The position numbers and the translations under genes are program-made. The notes under the pieces were generated by a model, which saw only the letters and a list, made by a program, of their open reading frames with translations, was not told where the DNA came from and did no database searches. DNA of 35,596 nt. Origin: Anaeromyces robustus (Eukaryota > Neocallimastigomycota > Neocallimastigomycetes > Neocallimastigales > Neocallimastigaceae). The stretch spans positions 17,501 to 53,096 of the forward strand of contig MCFG01000434.1 in the NCBI GenBank assembly GCA_002104895.1, given 5' to 3'. Below, one piece after another: positions 1 through 12,900 of the stretch (position 1 is the first letter of the stretch; each line of letters opens with the position of its first letter).

Positions 1-310
1 TCTGCTTATACATCATTTTTTTAACTACAATTTGTATTACTAGTATCATTAAATGTAACAATGAACCTAATATTAAAAAAGGGTAAAAGAACTGTAGTCT
101 TTATAATAATTAATACTTATATAAATTAATATATTAATATATTATTTAATTATATATATATATTAATAAATATGATGAAGCTTTTATAAAATATAATATA
201 CTATTCATTAATTATTTAAAAAAAATTAATGAAATTATCTAGTTTTTCCTCCAGTTAAAAATATGAATTATTTTATTTTTAGTTTCCTTTTTATTTATTT
301 ATTTAAAAAA
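1..310. other. AT-rich non-coding DNA at window start
   Basis: No gene is supported here. The first ~130 bases are slightly less AT-rich than what follows and contain a short open stretch on the + strand (about 31-126) with no convincing start, so a decayed exon is possible but unproven. The remainder is TA-rich low-complexity sequence. Confidence 0.5.
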
Positions 311-490
311 AGTTGTTTTCTTCTCTTGTTATTAGTTTCATTTAAAAAAGTTGTTTTCTCTTGTTATTAGTTTTTATTTTAAAAAAGTTGTTTTTTCTTG
401 TTATTAGTTTTTATTTAAAAATAGTTGTTTTCTCTTGTTATTAGTTTTTATTTTAAAAAAGGTTGTTTTCTCTTGTTATTAGTTCATTTT
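311..490. repeat. Five-copy minisatellite, ~37-38 bp unit
   Basis: Five head-to-tail copies start near 311, 349, 386, 423 and 461. Each contains the core GTTGTTTTCTCTTGTTATTAG followed by a T/A-rich spacer of varying length. Small indels separate the copies, as expected of a slippage- or recombination-expanded tandem array. It does not encode an obvious repeat peptide. The unit has no dyad symmetry and the spacers are not unique, so it is not a CRISPR array. Confidence 0.9.
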
Positions 491-856
491 TAATAAAAAT
501 ATTAAAAATTCATATCATATAATTAAAATAAATACCTACAAGTATTATTATTATTAATAATTCAATTATTACTTAATTTTTATAATTTATATAAGTATAT
601 ATTTGAAATAATAATAAGCTGTAAATATATAATATTATTATAATATTTAATTACTTTCATTTGTATTTAGATGTTATAACATTTTATGTATACAATCAAT
701 TAAACTAATATATATTTTTTTATTATATAAAAAATATATTATTTTTAAAAAAAATATAGTTTTTATATTGAATATAATATTAATATTATATTAAAATATG
801 GTATAACAATTAAATTTTTATGACAAATAATTTAATAATTTACTTTTATCTGTTAA
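491..856. other. AT-rich non-coding DNA
   Basis: Simple A/T sequence with short TTA and TATA runs. I see no open frame with coding character and no RNA gene. Confidence 0.6.
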
Positions 857-1021
857 TATAATAAAACTTATTATTTAAACTATATTGAAAAATTTTATAG
901 AAATGAAGAATTTTTAATTGGATGTATAAATATAATATCAGTACACTCAATCTCTAATAGAAAAGTTAATAATCTTTTATTATCAGGATTAAAATTGAAA
1001 GCACAATTGCAAATTACATAA
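857..1021 (+). pseudogene. Coding-like fragment, no start codon
   Basis: This frame is open from just after a TAA (854-856) to a TAA at 1019-1021 and gives about 54 residues. Its mixed composition (Cys, Gly, Ser, His, Lys, Gln, Leu) differs from the Ile/Tyr/Asn translations of surrounding AT-rich DNA; examples are the segments ISVHSISNRKVNN and LLLSGLKLKAQL. There is no ATG in a suitable place and no similarity I recognise. It could be a terminal exon, a gene remnant, or chance. It precedes the duplicated coding-like block at 1237 and may come from the same lost gene. Confidence 0.3.
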
Positions 1022-1236
1022 AAAAACAGAAATTATAACTTCAGAAATTAAAAACTAATCGATATGAGGTATTAATAAATATTATATTTAAAGTAAATAT
1101 ACATTATAATTTAAATTTAAATAGTTTAAATATAACGAAGATTTTTGAATATTAATAATTAAATTATTTTATTAATCCATTAATATATATATATATAATT
1201 AAAGATGGAAGGTTTAATTATTATTATTGTGATGAT

Positions 1237-1370
1237 GTTCATGACTTCCATGATAATTATTCAAAGAATATTGGTGCTTCGGTAAGATTTTATAAAGTTA
1301 AAAAATCAATACTAGAAAATCAATGTTTTGTTAATTCAATATCTGAAATGACTATTCTTATTATTCTTAT
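1237..1370 (+). repeat. Direct repeat, copy 1 (~134 bp), open reading frame
   Basis: This is the left copy of a direct repeat whose second copy lies exactly 194 bp downstream (1431), with only a few substitutions and no indels. In the frame GTT CAT GAC TTC the block is open and reads like ordinary protein, for example DNYSKNIGASVRFYKVKK, and the frame extends upstream to about 1159. No ATG is present. The protein family is not recognised. The unit plus its following TTA microsatellite looks like one tandem duplication. Confidence 0.75.
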
Positions 1371-1430
1371 TATTCTTGTTATTATTATTATTTATTATTT
1401 ATTATTTATTATTATTATTATTATAATTAA

Positions 1431-1560
1431 GTTCATGACTTCCATGATAATCATTAAAAGAATATTGGTGCTTCGGTAAGATTTTATAAAGTTAAAAAAC
1501 CAATACTAGAAAAGCAATGTTTTGTTAATTCAATATCTGAAATGACTATTCTTATTATTC

Positions 1561-1564
<4 letters not shown>
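1431..1564 (+). repeat. Direct repeat, copy 2 (~134 bp), stop-interrupted
   Basis: This is the second copy of the block at 1237. Where copy 1 reads TAT TCA AAG, this copy reads CAT TAA AAG, so the shared frame is broken by a TAA. Other differences are single substitutions (for example Ser to Pro and Asn to Lys in the shared frame). This is consistent with a duplicated, decayed coding fragment. Confidence 0.75.
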
Positions 1565-1596
<32 letters not shown>

Positions 1597-1653
1597 TTGT
1601 TATTATTATTATTATTATTATTATTCTTGTTATTATTATTATTATTATTATTC

Positions 1654-1704
<51 letters not shown>

Positions 1705-1734
1705 TTGTTATTATTATTATTATTATTATTATTC

Positions 1735-1766
<32 letters not shown>

Positions 1767-1767
1767 C

Positions 1768-1862
<95 letters not shown>
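1546..1862. repeat. Compound TTA microsatellite with spaced CTTGTT interruptions
   Basis: About 315 bp of (ATT)n is interrupted eight times by CTTGTT at intervals of roughly 25-45 bp, so it has higher-order structure of the form ATTCTTGTT(ATT)n. Read on the - strand it is (AAT)n with AACAAG, which would encode poly-Asn with occasional Lys. That frame has no ATG, so I treat it as satellite DNA, not a gene. A shorter TTA run also lies at about 1356-1430. Confidence 0.9.
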
Positions 1863-1957
1863 TAAAAATATATTATATGAAATAATAATAAAATAATAAG
1901 TATAACATTAACTGGAATATCAATTTATTAATTATTAATTTAATTAAATTATAAAAG

Positions 1958-2215
1958 ATGAAAGCTATGTATTTATTAAAAATATTATATTTTCTTCATA
2001 AATTTCTGGAAAAAGTAGAGGCCATTTATTGGGGAAAATTTCAAAATTTCATTATTTTTATACTAATAATATATATTGGATTAACTATTCTTTTCCATAC
2101 AATTCTTCTTTGTTTTTATTTAGGCTTTGATAAGATTGAAAATAGTTCACATTTGAATATAAATGATGAAGAACATTATAAATGTGAATATAATGAATCA
2201 AGTACATTTAAGTAA
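1958..2215 (+). CDS. Hypothetical small membrane protein (85 aa)
   Basis: ATG at 1958 follows an A-rich context (AAAAG) and the frame ends at TAA 2213-2215. The protein has an amphipathic, Lys-containing N-terminus (KILYFLHKFLEKVEAIYWG). One strongly hydrophobic stretch follows at about residues 31-57, which could be one long or two short membrane spans. The acidic, Asn/Ser-rich C-terminal tail (about 58-85) has one Cys and potential N-glycosylation sequons (NSS, NES). Codon content is clearly less AT-extreme than the flanks. I do not recognise a family. It could be a true small gene, a terminal exon, or a fragment of a larger membrane protein; the base following the coding region does not exclude a splice donor (GTAATA). 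Confidence 0.35.
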   Translation: MKAMYLLKILYFLHKFLEKVEAIYWGKFQNFIIFILIIYIGLTILFHTILLCFYLGFDKIENSSHLNINDEEHYKCEYNESSTFK

Positions 2216-5200
2216 TATATATGATTAAAAAATTTACATATACAATAAATATTAAAATAATTAAACCCTAATGTTAGAGTGACATTTAATTTAATTATAG
2301 CATTGATATTTGGTTAAAATATACAATAATTTTAAAGAAACAATTAAAAAAAAATTTATATTATATTAATATTAATTATTAAGATAATATATATATATAT
2401 ATTTAACTGTTACTTGTCAATCAATAAAATAACTTATTTATATTAATAGTATTTTTTCTTTTTTTTTTCTGAAATTATTGATAAAGATTCTGTAAGAATT
2501 ATTTTAACTATTATCTTTTATATTTACAAATAAAGAAAGAAATTAAAAAAATAAAATTATTTTAATCATAATAATAATAATACTATAAAATTAATGCCTT
2601 TTAATATTCAACATGCTTATATAAATATATGATTATGTATTTATGATGTATTATATTTTTTGACAATAATTATATTACCTACTATATATTAATTGGAAAA
2701 TTTTATTTCGTTTTTTTTATTTATTAATATTATTTAATTTATTGATAATAGAAATATAACAAAATTTGTGAATCAATTAATATTAATACTTAAATATTAA
2801 AAAAAAAAAAAAGATTATTGTTAAATAAAAATATTAAGTAAACACTATTATTAGATATAATTATTGATTTAATATTGTTTATAAAAGCAAATAAAAATTA
2901 CAATAATTCATATTTTTAATTTTGATAGATATTTAAAAGTTGATATGCTCAAAACAATGAATTGTATAATTTAATGTTTATGTTCGTAACTATTAATTTA
3001 TGGTAATAAATATTTATAACAAATTAAATAGATTGTATAAGTGAATAAAATGAAAAAATATTTATTTGATTTATTTATGAATGTATTACTTATCATGATA
3101 ATAATTATATTATCTGAAATATGTAATTAAATCTAAGTGAAGAATTATATTTCATTTTAATTATTTTGACAGATAGTTATACAATTTTATTTTTATTCTT
3201 TTTAATATATATATAATATTACTATTTTATGAAAAGTGTTAATTACAAGAGAAATACAATACAATATTTTCTCTTTCATAAAAATTATAGTAAAAATGTA
3301 GGAAGTTCAATATTATTTATATAAAATTAAGAATTTATATTTTAGATAATATATTATTGTATAATATCTACTTATTCAAAAAGGTTACTACTTAATATTT
3401 TGATAGTAAGTATTTTAATATTAATCATGAAGATATCAATAAATTACTTTATAATATTAGATTAACAAGGTCTAAACATGTTGTTCATAATAACATACAT
3501 TTATATTATTTAGTTAAAAGTATTTATCTACTGAATAAATCTATTAAATAGTTATACAGTCATGTCACCCAAAGGAAGTTACCTTATTATGTTATGATTT
3601 ATAAATACTTTTCATAATATTGGTAAAAATGTCAAAAGGCTTACTATTATAAATAATATGCATAATAATAACAGTATTGTATAAACAAAAAACATACTGT
3701 AATAATAATATCTAAATTTATAATTATGGATTTAAAAAAACTATTAAATAATATATTTAGTTACAAATAATTCAATAATTTAACTAAATAAATAAAATAT
3801 AGAAACAAAATAAATAATTAAAATAATATATTAATAAATAAATAAATAAATAAATATATAAATAAAATAATACAAATAAATAAAACAAGTTTTTAATAAT
3901 AAATAGAAATAGAAACTAAATAAAATAAAAAAAAAGAAAATAAAAGTTTTATAATATTATTATTTTAAAAAGAATATGAAATAAAATATTTTTTTTTTTT
4001 TTTTTTTTTATAGCTACCAAGAAATATAATTATATATATTAATATAATAAATTAAATTTATAATTATTTAAAAAAATTGGCATAATTTTATATTAATAAA
4101 AAATGAATATATAATACTTTTAACTAAAGTATTCAATATTAATGTTTTTCTATATAGAAAAATGTATTCGATAATCTAGGAAAGTTGTAAATAACATATA
4201 TATTAGATATAACGAAATCACCATCAAATAAGAGGAATATTACCAGATTATTTTAATATTTATATTAAAAGAGTGAAAAAAAAGCGAAATTATATTTTAA
4301 AAAGGAATATAAATAAAAATATAATTAGTTATTATTATTATCATTAATTTTGATAATAGTCAAAATGTATAATAATTTACAAAAAATGTATAATAATATA
4401 CAAATAATGTATTAATATACAAATATAATATGAAATTATACAAAATAAATGTGTCAAAATAAAAATTGATTATGATTTTTAATTACAAATCAATATTTTC
4501 AAAGCCACAAAATATAAAATACTCAATAAACACTAGAATTTCAAGGATTTCAATTTTTGATAATTTATAAAATAAATATACATTATGGATATTTTTGTTT
4601 TACGACTTTTATTATATATGAGATGAGAAATATTTAACAGACTGTGCATAAGTAATATATATAAATGGTATGATAAAATATTCTCAAATTAATTAATCTA
4701 AAATATGTACCTTTTTATTATTATTATAATTGTTCATTATACTTAAATAGATAAAAAATACTGTTTCAGTAATACAACTTTTATCTAATAAAATATAAAA
4801 AGGATAGTTTGTGTGTATTAATTAGATACAACTAAATAATCTGTTGTTTTTGAGTAAAGAATAATACTATAAAAGGTAAAAATGATAATTTCTATGAATG
4901 TTCAAATACACTTTTTATACTAAATTGTATATTGTATCAATAAACATATTCTCATTTTTTTTAGTTGTATTATTACAGGAGATATATATTATTTTTTAAT
5001 ATTAATACATAAATAGATATATTTAGAATAGAACAAAACTATATTGAATTAAAATGCACCGTATTGATATAAATCATCATATTTATATTTACTGATATAA
5101 TTAAATATAATAATTAAAAGATATTTACTTCTTCATTGGTATTTTATTCAAATATTTATATAATAATATTATTTAAGAAGATAATAAAATAAAGGACAAT

Positions 5201-5732
5201 AATTTATATACTTCAAAGTAATGTTTATATAAATATTTAATATTTATTGAAATAATATATTAATTTTTATATACATTTTATAAACATAATTTGAAATTTT
5301 TTATATAAATATAAATTAACAACTTGTTTAAAATAATTATTGAAAATCATTTATTAGTACTTGACCATTTTTCGTAAAATTAAGAAATGTATTAAAAAAA
5401 AAAAAAACTAACAAATACTTTTAAAAAGTAAAATATACTATTTTTTTTTATAAAACTTTTAAATATATCAAATATATAATATTCTAAATTATTTCTAGTT
5501 GTTGGAAGTTTATTTTCTTGAATGATATTAAATTATATCTCATCTCCTCAATAGTTTAATATATATGTACAAAAAAAATGAATAATTGTATATATTAATA
5601 TTATATATATAAAATATATTACTATAATATTTTTAAATATTTATTTCAATAAAAAAATAAATAAATAAAAACATCATAATATGAGATAAATTTTTAATTT
5701 ATTCAATAAAAAGTGTTAATCATAAAACATAT
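2216..5732. other. Gene-free AT-rich region
   Basis: I find no supportable gene. There are short AAAT tracts (about 3836-3895), a T19 run near 3991-4009, and scattered less AT-rich patches (about 3550-3650, 4140-4260, 4790-4960) that might be decayed sequence but have stops in all frames. A 7-bp inverted repeat (ACAGTAT/ATACTGT) spans 3671-3700. Confidence 0.6.
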
Positions 5733-5735
5733 GAA

Positions 5736-5782
<47 letters not shown>

Positions 5783-5859
5783 ATTAATTAATAAATAAAT
5801 ATAAATAAATATAAATAAATATAAATTAATAAATAAATAAGTAAATAAATAAATAAATA
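5733..5859. repeat. (AAAT)n microsatellite
   Basis: AAAT repeats run for about 125 bp with interruptions by AATT and ATAAAT units. It is simple-sequence DNA with no coding meaning. Confidence 0.9.
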
Positions 5860-6062
5860 TTATTAAAATTTTTTTTACTTATTTATTATAGTTTTTGATT
5901 CCATAGATACAATTATAATATTTTTATATTAACTCGAGATATTTTGAAAGAATTTATAATATTTCTGTATACCATTCTTTTTAAATTAGTTAAAGATTGA
6001 AACAAATTTCATGATTATAAATATTTTACAATATACAATTTTATTGTCCATTATAATAAAAC

Positions 6063-6500
6063 TTTATTTAATATGATGAAACAGCTAATATATATGCTTT
6101 ATATTATATAAAATTATATAATAATTAAATTGGTTACAATTTAAAATTATTTTATTGACCATCTTTTTTTTTTCTTTTTTATAGTTAATTCCTTCTCAGT
6201 TATGGACTTTTATATTTAATTCTTTCTCTATTGTGGATTTTTTTTTTTATCTTTATTAACATCTATTATTTTTATTTTACCTTTTTGTTTTTATTTATTT
6301 AATTTGATGAAACAACTAATATATATTTGTATTATATAAATTATATAATTAAATTAATAATTTAATTCTATTTTATCGACCATCATTTTTTAAATTTAAT
6401 TCCTTCTCAGTTATGGATTTATTTTTTTTTATTAATTTCCTTCTCTATAGTGGATTTTTTTTTATCTTATTAACATCTATAATTTTTTTATTTTTTATAT
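6063..6500. repeat. Old tandem duplication, ~220-230 bp period
   Basis: Two diverged head-to-tail copies (about 6063-6290 and 6291-6500) share ordered landmarks. These are TTTAATnTGATGAAACA, then TATTGACCATC or TATCGACCATC, then TTCCTTCTCAGTTATGGA, then TTTCTCTATtGTGGA or CTTCTCTATAGTGGA, then TTATTAACATCTAT. Landmark spacing between copies shifts from about 231 to 221 bp because of indels. Within each copy the CTTCTC-TGGA element also occurs twice. Its function is unknown. Confidence 0.8.
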
Positions 6501-6899
6501 TTATATATTTTATTTATAATATTTATTTTAAGTAATAATATTATATTTTTTATAATATAACTACAATTTGATATAACCATTTTTGTCAATTTTATTTTGC
6601 TTATTTTATATTAATTATTATATTTTTTTTCTTTATTATATATATTTTTATTTTCTGCATTTAATTTTTAATATTTATTTATTATTTATTTAAATTATAT
6701 CTAATTTTTAAATAATATTTAATACAATATAAATTTTGATTAAAATGAGAAAAAGAAGTGTTTTTTTAATAAAAAATTTTTATATTAATTATTTCTGAAT
6801 TTATGTTATTAATATTTTTGTATTATTTTTGTATTAATTATTTTTATAATTTATATACAATTATAGTTTTATATACAAATGGTATATATACATGATATT

Positions 6900-6956
6900 G
6901 TGACGATTTAATTAATAATTCTGTGACAGTGACGCTTTTGCAAATGATCTGTGACG
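6900..6956. promoter_or_regulatory. Cluster of GTGACG motifs
   Basis: GTGACG occurs at 6900, 6929 and 6951, with GTGACA directly abutting the second copy (6923-6928). TGACG is the half-site of CRE/ATF-type bZIP factors, and such GC-containing hexamers should be rare by chance in DNA this AT-rich. No gene lies within several kilobases, so an actual regulatory role is inference; it could be a remnant or belong to an unannotated transcript. Confidence 0.3.
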
Positions 6957-9900
6957 TTTTATTAAAATAACTTATTATTATATTATTATGAACAACCTGT
7001 AATTTAGAGTATTGGGATTGTAAGTTTAATCTTAAAATGTTTTTTTTTTTATTATTTTATTTTATATTTTAAATTTAATAAAAAAAAATAATTAATTGTA
7101 TTATTTAAATATTATAAATTTAAATATTATAGAATTTATTTCTTTATTTATTTTATTTACCTATATTTTTAATAATTAAAAATTAAAAAATATATAAAAA
7201 TAATTAATTAAAAAAAAAAAAAGTTAAGAAAATATATAATAGGATACATTTTTAAAGGAAAAATATATTAATATTTCAATAGAAGTTTATTATATTAAAA
7301 TTTTTTGTTTTTTTTTTAAAAATTAATATGTTTAATAATAAATTAAAGATTATAAATTAAAATAAAAAAATTTTTTTCTTAATCACATATTATTCATTAT
7401 AACTATATAAATTTAAGTTATATAATACATAATAAAAAAATAAAAATAAAAATAAAGTTCACTTTTAATATCTTTTAATACACAGAATAAAATAAACCGT
7501 GGTAATAAATTTTATTTGATAATAAAAATTAGTCATGATGATAATAACAATAGCAAATAATAAGTAATAATAAATAATATATAATAGAATATATAGAAAG
7601 TTTAAATATTATTAAAATTAAAAAATAAATTTATGCGTGATAATGTTATGTGTTTTTTGTGTTATGAAAATCAATTTATTATTATAATTTATTAAACCTA
7701 ATTATATTAATATATCTTTTATCATATATTATCGTATATATTAATAATATTACATATATATATAATTATTAGTATTTATAAAAATGCCAATTTTTTTATA
7801 TATGTATATTAATATATATTATCATTTTAAAATGTACAATTTTTTTAAACTTTTATATTAATAACCAATAATTTAATAAAATAATTTTTTAATGAATTTC
7901 CATATAAGGAATAAAAAAGTAAGAAATATTAAAATAAAAAGTAACAATATAGATTAAATATAAAAAAAGTAATGGAATAATATAATATATATAGATAAAG
8001 AGATACAGATAAAATACTTTTAATTATTTTAGATTTTATTTCTATAGACAAAAAAATTTTTTTAAAATTATTTTATTTTTTTAATATTAATAAGTTACAT
8101 GATATATATCATATGTAATATGTATTATGCATTGAATAGATTACAATTCTTTTATTGTTACTCTTTTAAGTAATTTTTTTAAAAAAAAACTTTTTAGAAT
8201 AATTCTATATTTTCTATATTTTCAAGTGTATATTTTGAATTTTTTTTAAGTTTTTCGTTATTGAAATATAATAATACTCATAGACTTTTTTCCTTTTTGA
8301 TAATTCTTATAAGATAGAAAATTATTATATATATATAAAGAAATTTAATGTTAATATCTTTTTCTTAAATATTAAAAATAATAAATAATAATTAATAAAT
8401 ATATATTTTTTAATTTCAAATTAAAAATTTAAAATTTCTTTTTAATTATTTGAGAAAAATAAGGTGATTGTGACATCTACACAAAAATAAGGAAAGTTAA
8501 AAATCGAGACCTTTTAATTTATTTTTATAATATAGATAATGACAATATTTCTATTAAAAAAAAAAAATTAATTATAATTAAAATATAAAAATAGAATATG
8601 TAACCCAGTGATTATGGTTAATATATATCACAATATATTAGATATATATTAATTTATATGTATTAATTTTAATTATAATTTTAACAATAGTAACTAATTA
8701 ATTGATTAATTAAAATGATCAATGTAGAAGATTCTTTTATAAAATAATTAATTACTCATGATACAATTTAATAATTATATATTTTGTTCTTAAACCAAAA
8801 CAAAACAAAAACAAAACAAATAAATAAACAAAAAATTTAAGTAAAGTAAAAGATAAAATTTTTTAAATATTTAAATTTATTTTATTTAATAATAATATTA
8901 AATAAAATTATTTTAGAAATTTATATATACATAAAAATATAAATAAATGAATTGATAAATAAAATTAAATTAAATATTTTGATGGGAATTGAAATAAATA
9001 TTTATAAGTAATTTTTTTTTTTGTATAAATTCATTTAATCATTTCAAACTTTATATATTTTTTATAAAAATATATGAAACAATAATTAAAAAAAAATACA
9101 ATTGATGAAATTAAAAAATTATAATTAAAAAATTGTTTATTAAATGATTCTTCTTTAAAGAAAAATTAATTAAAACTTTTTACATGTTTTTATGTTTTCT
9201 TCCATATAAACTTCTATCATAATTTAAAATTACTATTGCAAAATGTTATATTCCATATAAATTATTATTGTAAGGCGTAATGAAGTATATTATATATATA
9301 TATATAAAACGTTAAATAATGTATACATGGTTATATATTTTCAATGTATAAATGTATTATATATATAAATTAAAAAATTAATTATTTCTTTTTATGGTAA
9401 TGTAACTATTATTAAAAGAAGTTCAAAAATTCAAATAGAATATTATAATTATGAAATACAAAAAAAAAAAAAACTAAAAACTAAATGTATATATATATAT
9501 AAAGTTAAAGATTAATATATAATATAATAAAAAGAGACATTTTCATTAGTCAATAAGATAGTTCCGATATTGAATATATTATAAAAAGAATTAAATATAT
9601 ATATAATGAAGATTTTAATAAGATGTAATATATATTACTTCATATATTCTAATATATATTAATATATTAATATATATTAAAATTAACCTTAATTATTTTT
9701 ATTAAAACTATACAAAAGTATATTATAAAGTATAATTAAAAAAAAAAAAAAGAATTATTTTATATAAAGAAGTAATATATTTAAATTTAGGTAAATATAT
9801 TTAATTATATAATATATAATATATTATATAGTAATCTAATATATTTCATGTGAATCTAATATTTATTTCATGAAATTTTATTTTATTATTTAATTTATTA

Positions 9901-12900
9901 TATTTAAAAAAAAGCTTATTTTAAAAATATCCAATTTTTACAAAGTTAATATTTTCAACTCTTATATTAAATTATTTTATAACGAATACAATATTTCATT
10001 TTTTTTTTCATTAATATGTAAAAAAAAATACTAAGAAATATCTGGATTAAATACATATATAATTATAATATATATAATTTCTATGTATATAATTTTTTAT
10101 AAAGAAATTATATAAAATTTATTCTACTATATGAAATTTGTCACTAATTATTACAAATTTATGACTTTATTTAACTAAATAAAACATTTTATTGACAAAC
10201 ATTCTGAATAAATTTATGACTTTATTTAACTAAAAAAAGAAATATGTGTATTCCTAAAAAAAATTAAAACATATTTTCATATAACTATTTGTAATAATCT
10301 GAAACATATTTAAATAATTTTTGCAAATTTGATTTGAACCAATAATATTTCAATATTATTTATTATTGAATAGAAATAAAAATATTTAATAGATAGATAT
10401 GATATAATTTATTTCATAGTATATTTTTATATTTTATATATATATAACTTTATTAAATAATAAATTGATTTTATAGAATTAATATTTAATGAAATTTTAT
10501 TTATATATAAAAGATTTTATATATTAATTTAATATGTATTTCCATATATTGTAATTGATTGGGATTTTATGTATCATTAAAGAATCTTTATATATGTCAA
10601 GAAATATAAAATTAAAATAAAATGAAAAGAAAAAAAGAAAAAAAATTGTACTTAAATCTCCAATTATATATTTAAACATATAATTATATATATTATGTTA
10701 TAATCAAATATATGTATTTTTCAATTACCACCAAGAAATTTATTATATATTATACTAAATTTGGAAAACAAAAAAAAATTTTTTTTTCAAATATAGACAT
10801 ATTATTAAATAATATGTATATATTTGGAAAATGTTAATGATGATATAATTCTTTTTTTTTTTTTTTTTTAAATTTAAGTTTAAAAAAACATAAATAATTA
10901 AGGGAGTTGAAGAATATTTTTAAATTATTATTTTTAATTCTAGTTACTTTTTACTATTTTAGTACTATCTTTATTATAAATATTAATGAATAAATATATA
11001 TTAATTAATTAATTAATCAATTAATAGAATATATATCCACTATTAAATAAAAATAAAAATAATTAAATGTCATACTAATTAGCAACTTTATTTAATATAT
11101 AAAAAAAACAAAAGAAAAAATATTAATATTTATTTTTTTAAATGATCAATAAAAATAGAAATATTAACAAAAATATGTCTATATATAACAATTAATATAT
11201 ATTATTTTAACAATATTAACATGGAAAGTATATCATTATAATATATGTTATTTATGTGTTTTTATTATCAACATTATTTTTATTTTATTAATTAACATTT
11301 AATATTTTTACTATTATTGAAATGTTTAAATATATTAAAATTTTTGATTTTTTCTTTTTTTTTTAAAATAAAAGTTTAATTAATTTTTGTATAACATTAT
11401 TTAATTAAATTTTTTTTATTGGTTCATTTGATACATTAATGAATCATATTATTAATATTACCAAAGTATTAAAAATAACGGCAAGTTTTGTTAATTTTTT
11501 AATTTTTCTACTAGTTTTTTTCAACATCTTTATATTATTTTTAATAAATAAAATTTTTTTTCCTAATTACTTTAAAAATTTTAATTAATTATATTAATAT
11601 GTCTTTTAAATTAAATTTTTAATAGGTATATATTAAATGATAACTTTTAACTTTTTCATATATATATTTTAAAAAAATTAATATATAAATATACATTATA
11701 TACATTGATAAAAAAATATAAATATTTAATATTTATAATATTTTCTTTATTATTATCATAAAACATATTAATATGAAGAAATTAAAATATTTACATAATA
11801 AACCACTAGAAATTACAAGAAAAAATATTTGGATATATAATAATTAAATTAATATTTTTTTTAAAAAAAAAAAGTGAAACTTTTATTTTTAACAAATAAA
11901 CTGATTTATAATTATAAATAAATAAGTTTATCATTGAAAATATTAATAATAAAATTTTACAAATATATTAATAAATAAATGTATATAATTTTAAAAAAAA
12001 GTAATGATATTAATAAAGGTTAAAGTTTAAATATTAATAAAATAAAATATTATATTTTTAAAAAATAATTTTGTTACAATTATTTTTTTTTTGCAAAATA
12101 TAAAATAATTATTAAATATTATATAATATTTTTTAACCATATATGTAATTAATATATTCTTTTTAATACATTTTTTATTCATTAATATTTTATTGTTTTA
12201 TATATAATAAACTTTTGTTTTATGTTTTATGCTTTTTTTTTTTTAATGAAATCTCAATATATCTTTTTTTTTTCTACCAGATAATTAAAAAATTGTCATA
12301 AATATTATAAATTTTATAGTTTTATAAGATTTTATAGTTTTATATCTTTTCCATTTATCTTTTCTTTTATTAAATAATATTTATTGAAATTAAATAATTG
12401 ATATTCAATATATATATTATAGTTAATAGTATTACATCATAAATAGAATGGTAGTAATAGAAATTTTATTGGTTTTACATATTGATAGTTAAAACTTTTT
12501 TTTTTTTTTAATTTTTATTATTTATATTGAATAGAAATTGACTTGAATAAAATAAATATATAAAAAAATATTAATTTATTTATTTTAAAATAAACTTTAA
12601 TTAATAATAAAATTAACATCATTAATGACTTAAAATTTTTATTTATTAATTATTTACCTATTAAAATTAATAAATGGTAAGTAATATAATTGTATCATAA
12701 TCTAATATATCATAAATGTATTTTATTATTAAATATATGAATAGAATAAAATAAAAAAAATTAATTAATAAATTAAAAAAATGTATAATTAGATTAAATA
12801 AAAAAATTTTTTTAATTAATAATATATTATTTTTAAAACATTGCATTGTGTTCAGTTCAATTATAATGAGTATGTTAATTTTGTTGTTAAATCTAAATTA

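Noticed and set aside
311-490. CRISPR array
   Set aside because: The tandem units are directly adjacent with similar T/A-rich ends, there are no unique spacers and no cas genes, and the context is eukaryotic.
1542-1896. Two overlapping poly-Ile and poly-Leu open frames
   Set aside because: They are translations of the TTA microsatellite in two frames and have no independent coding signal.
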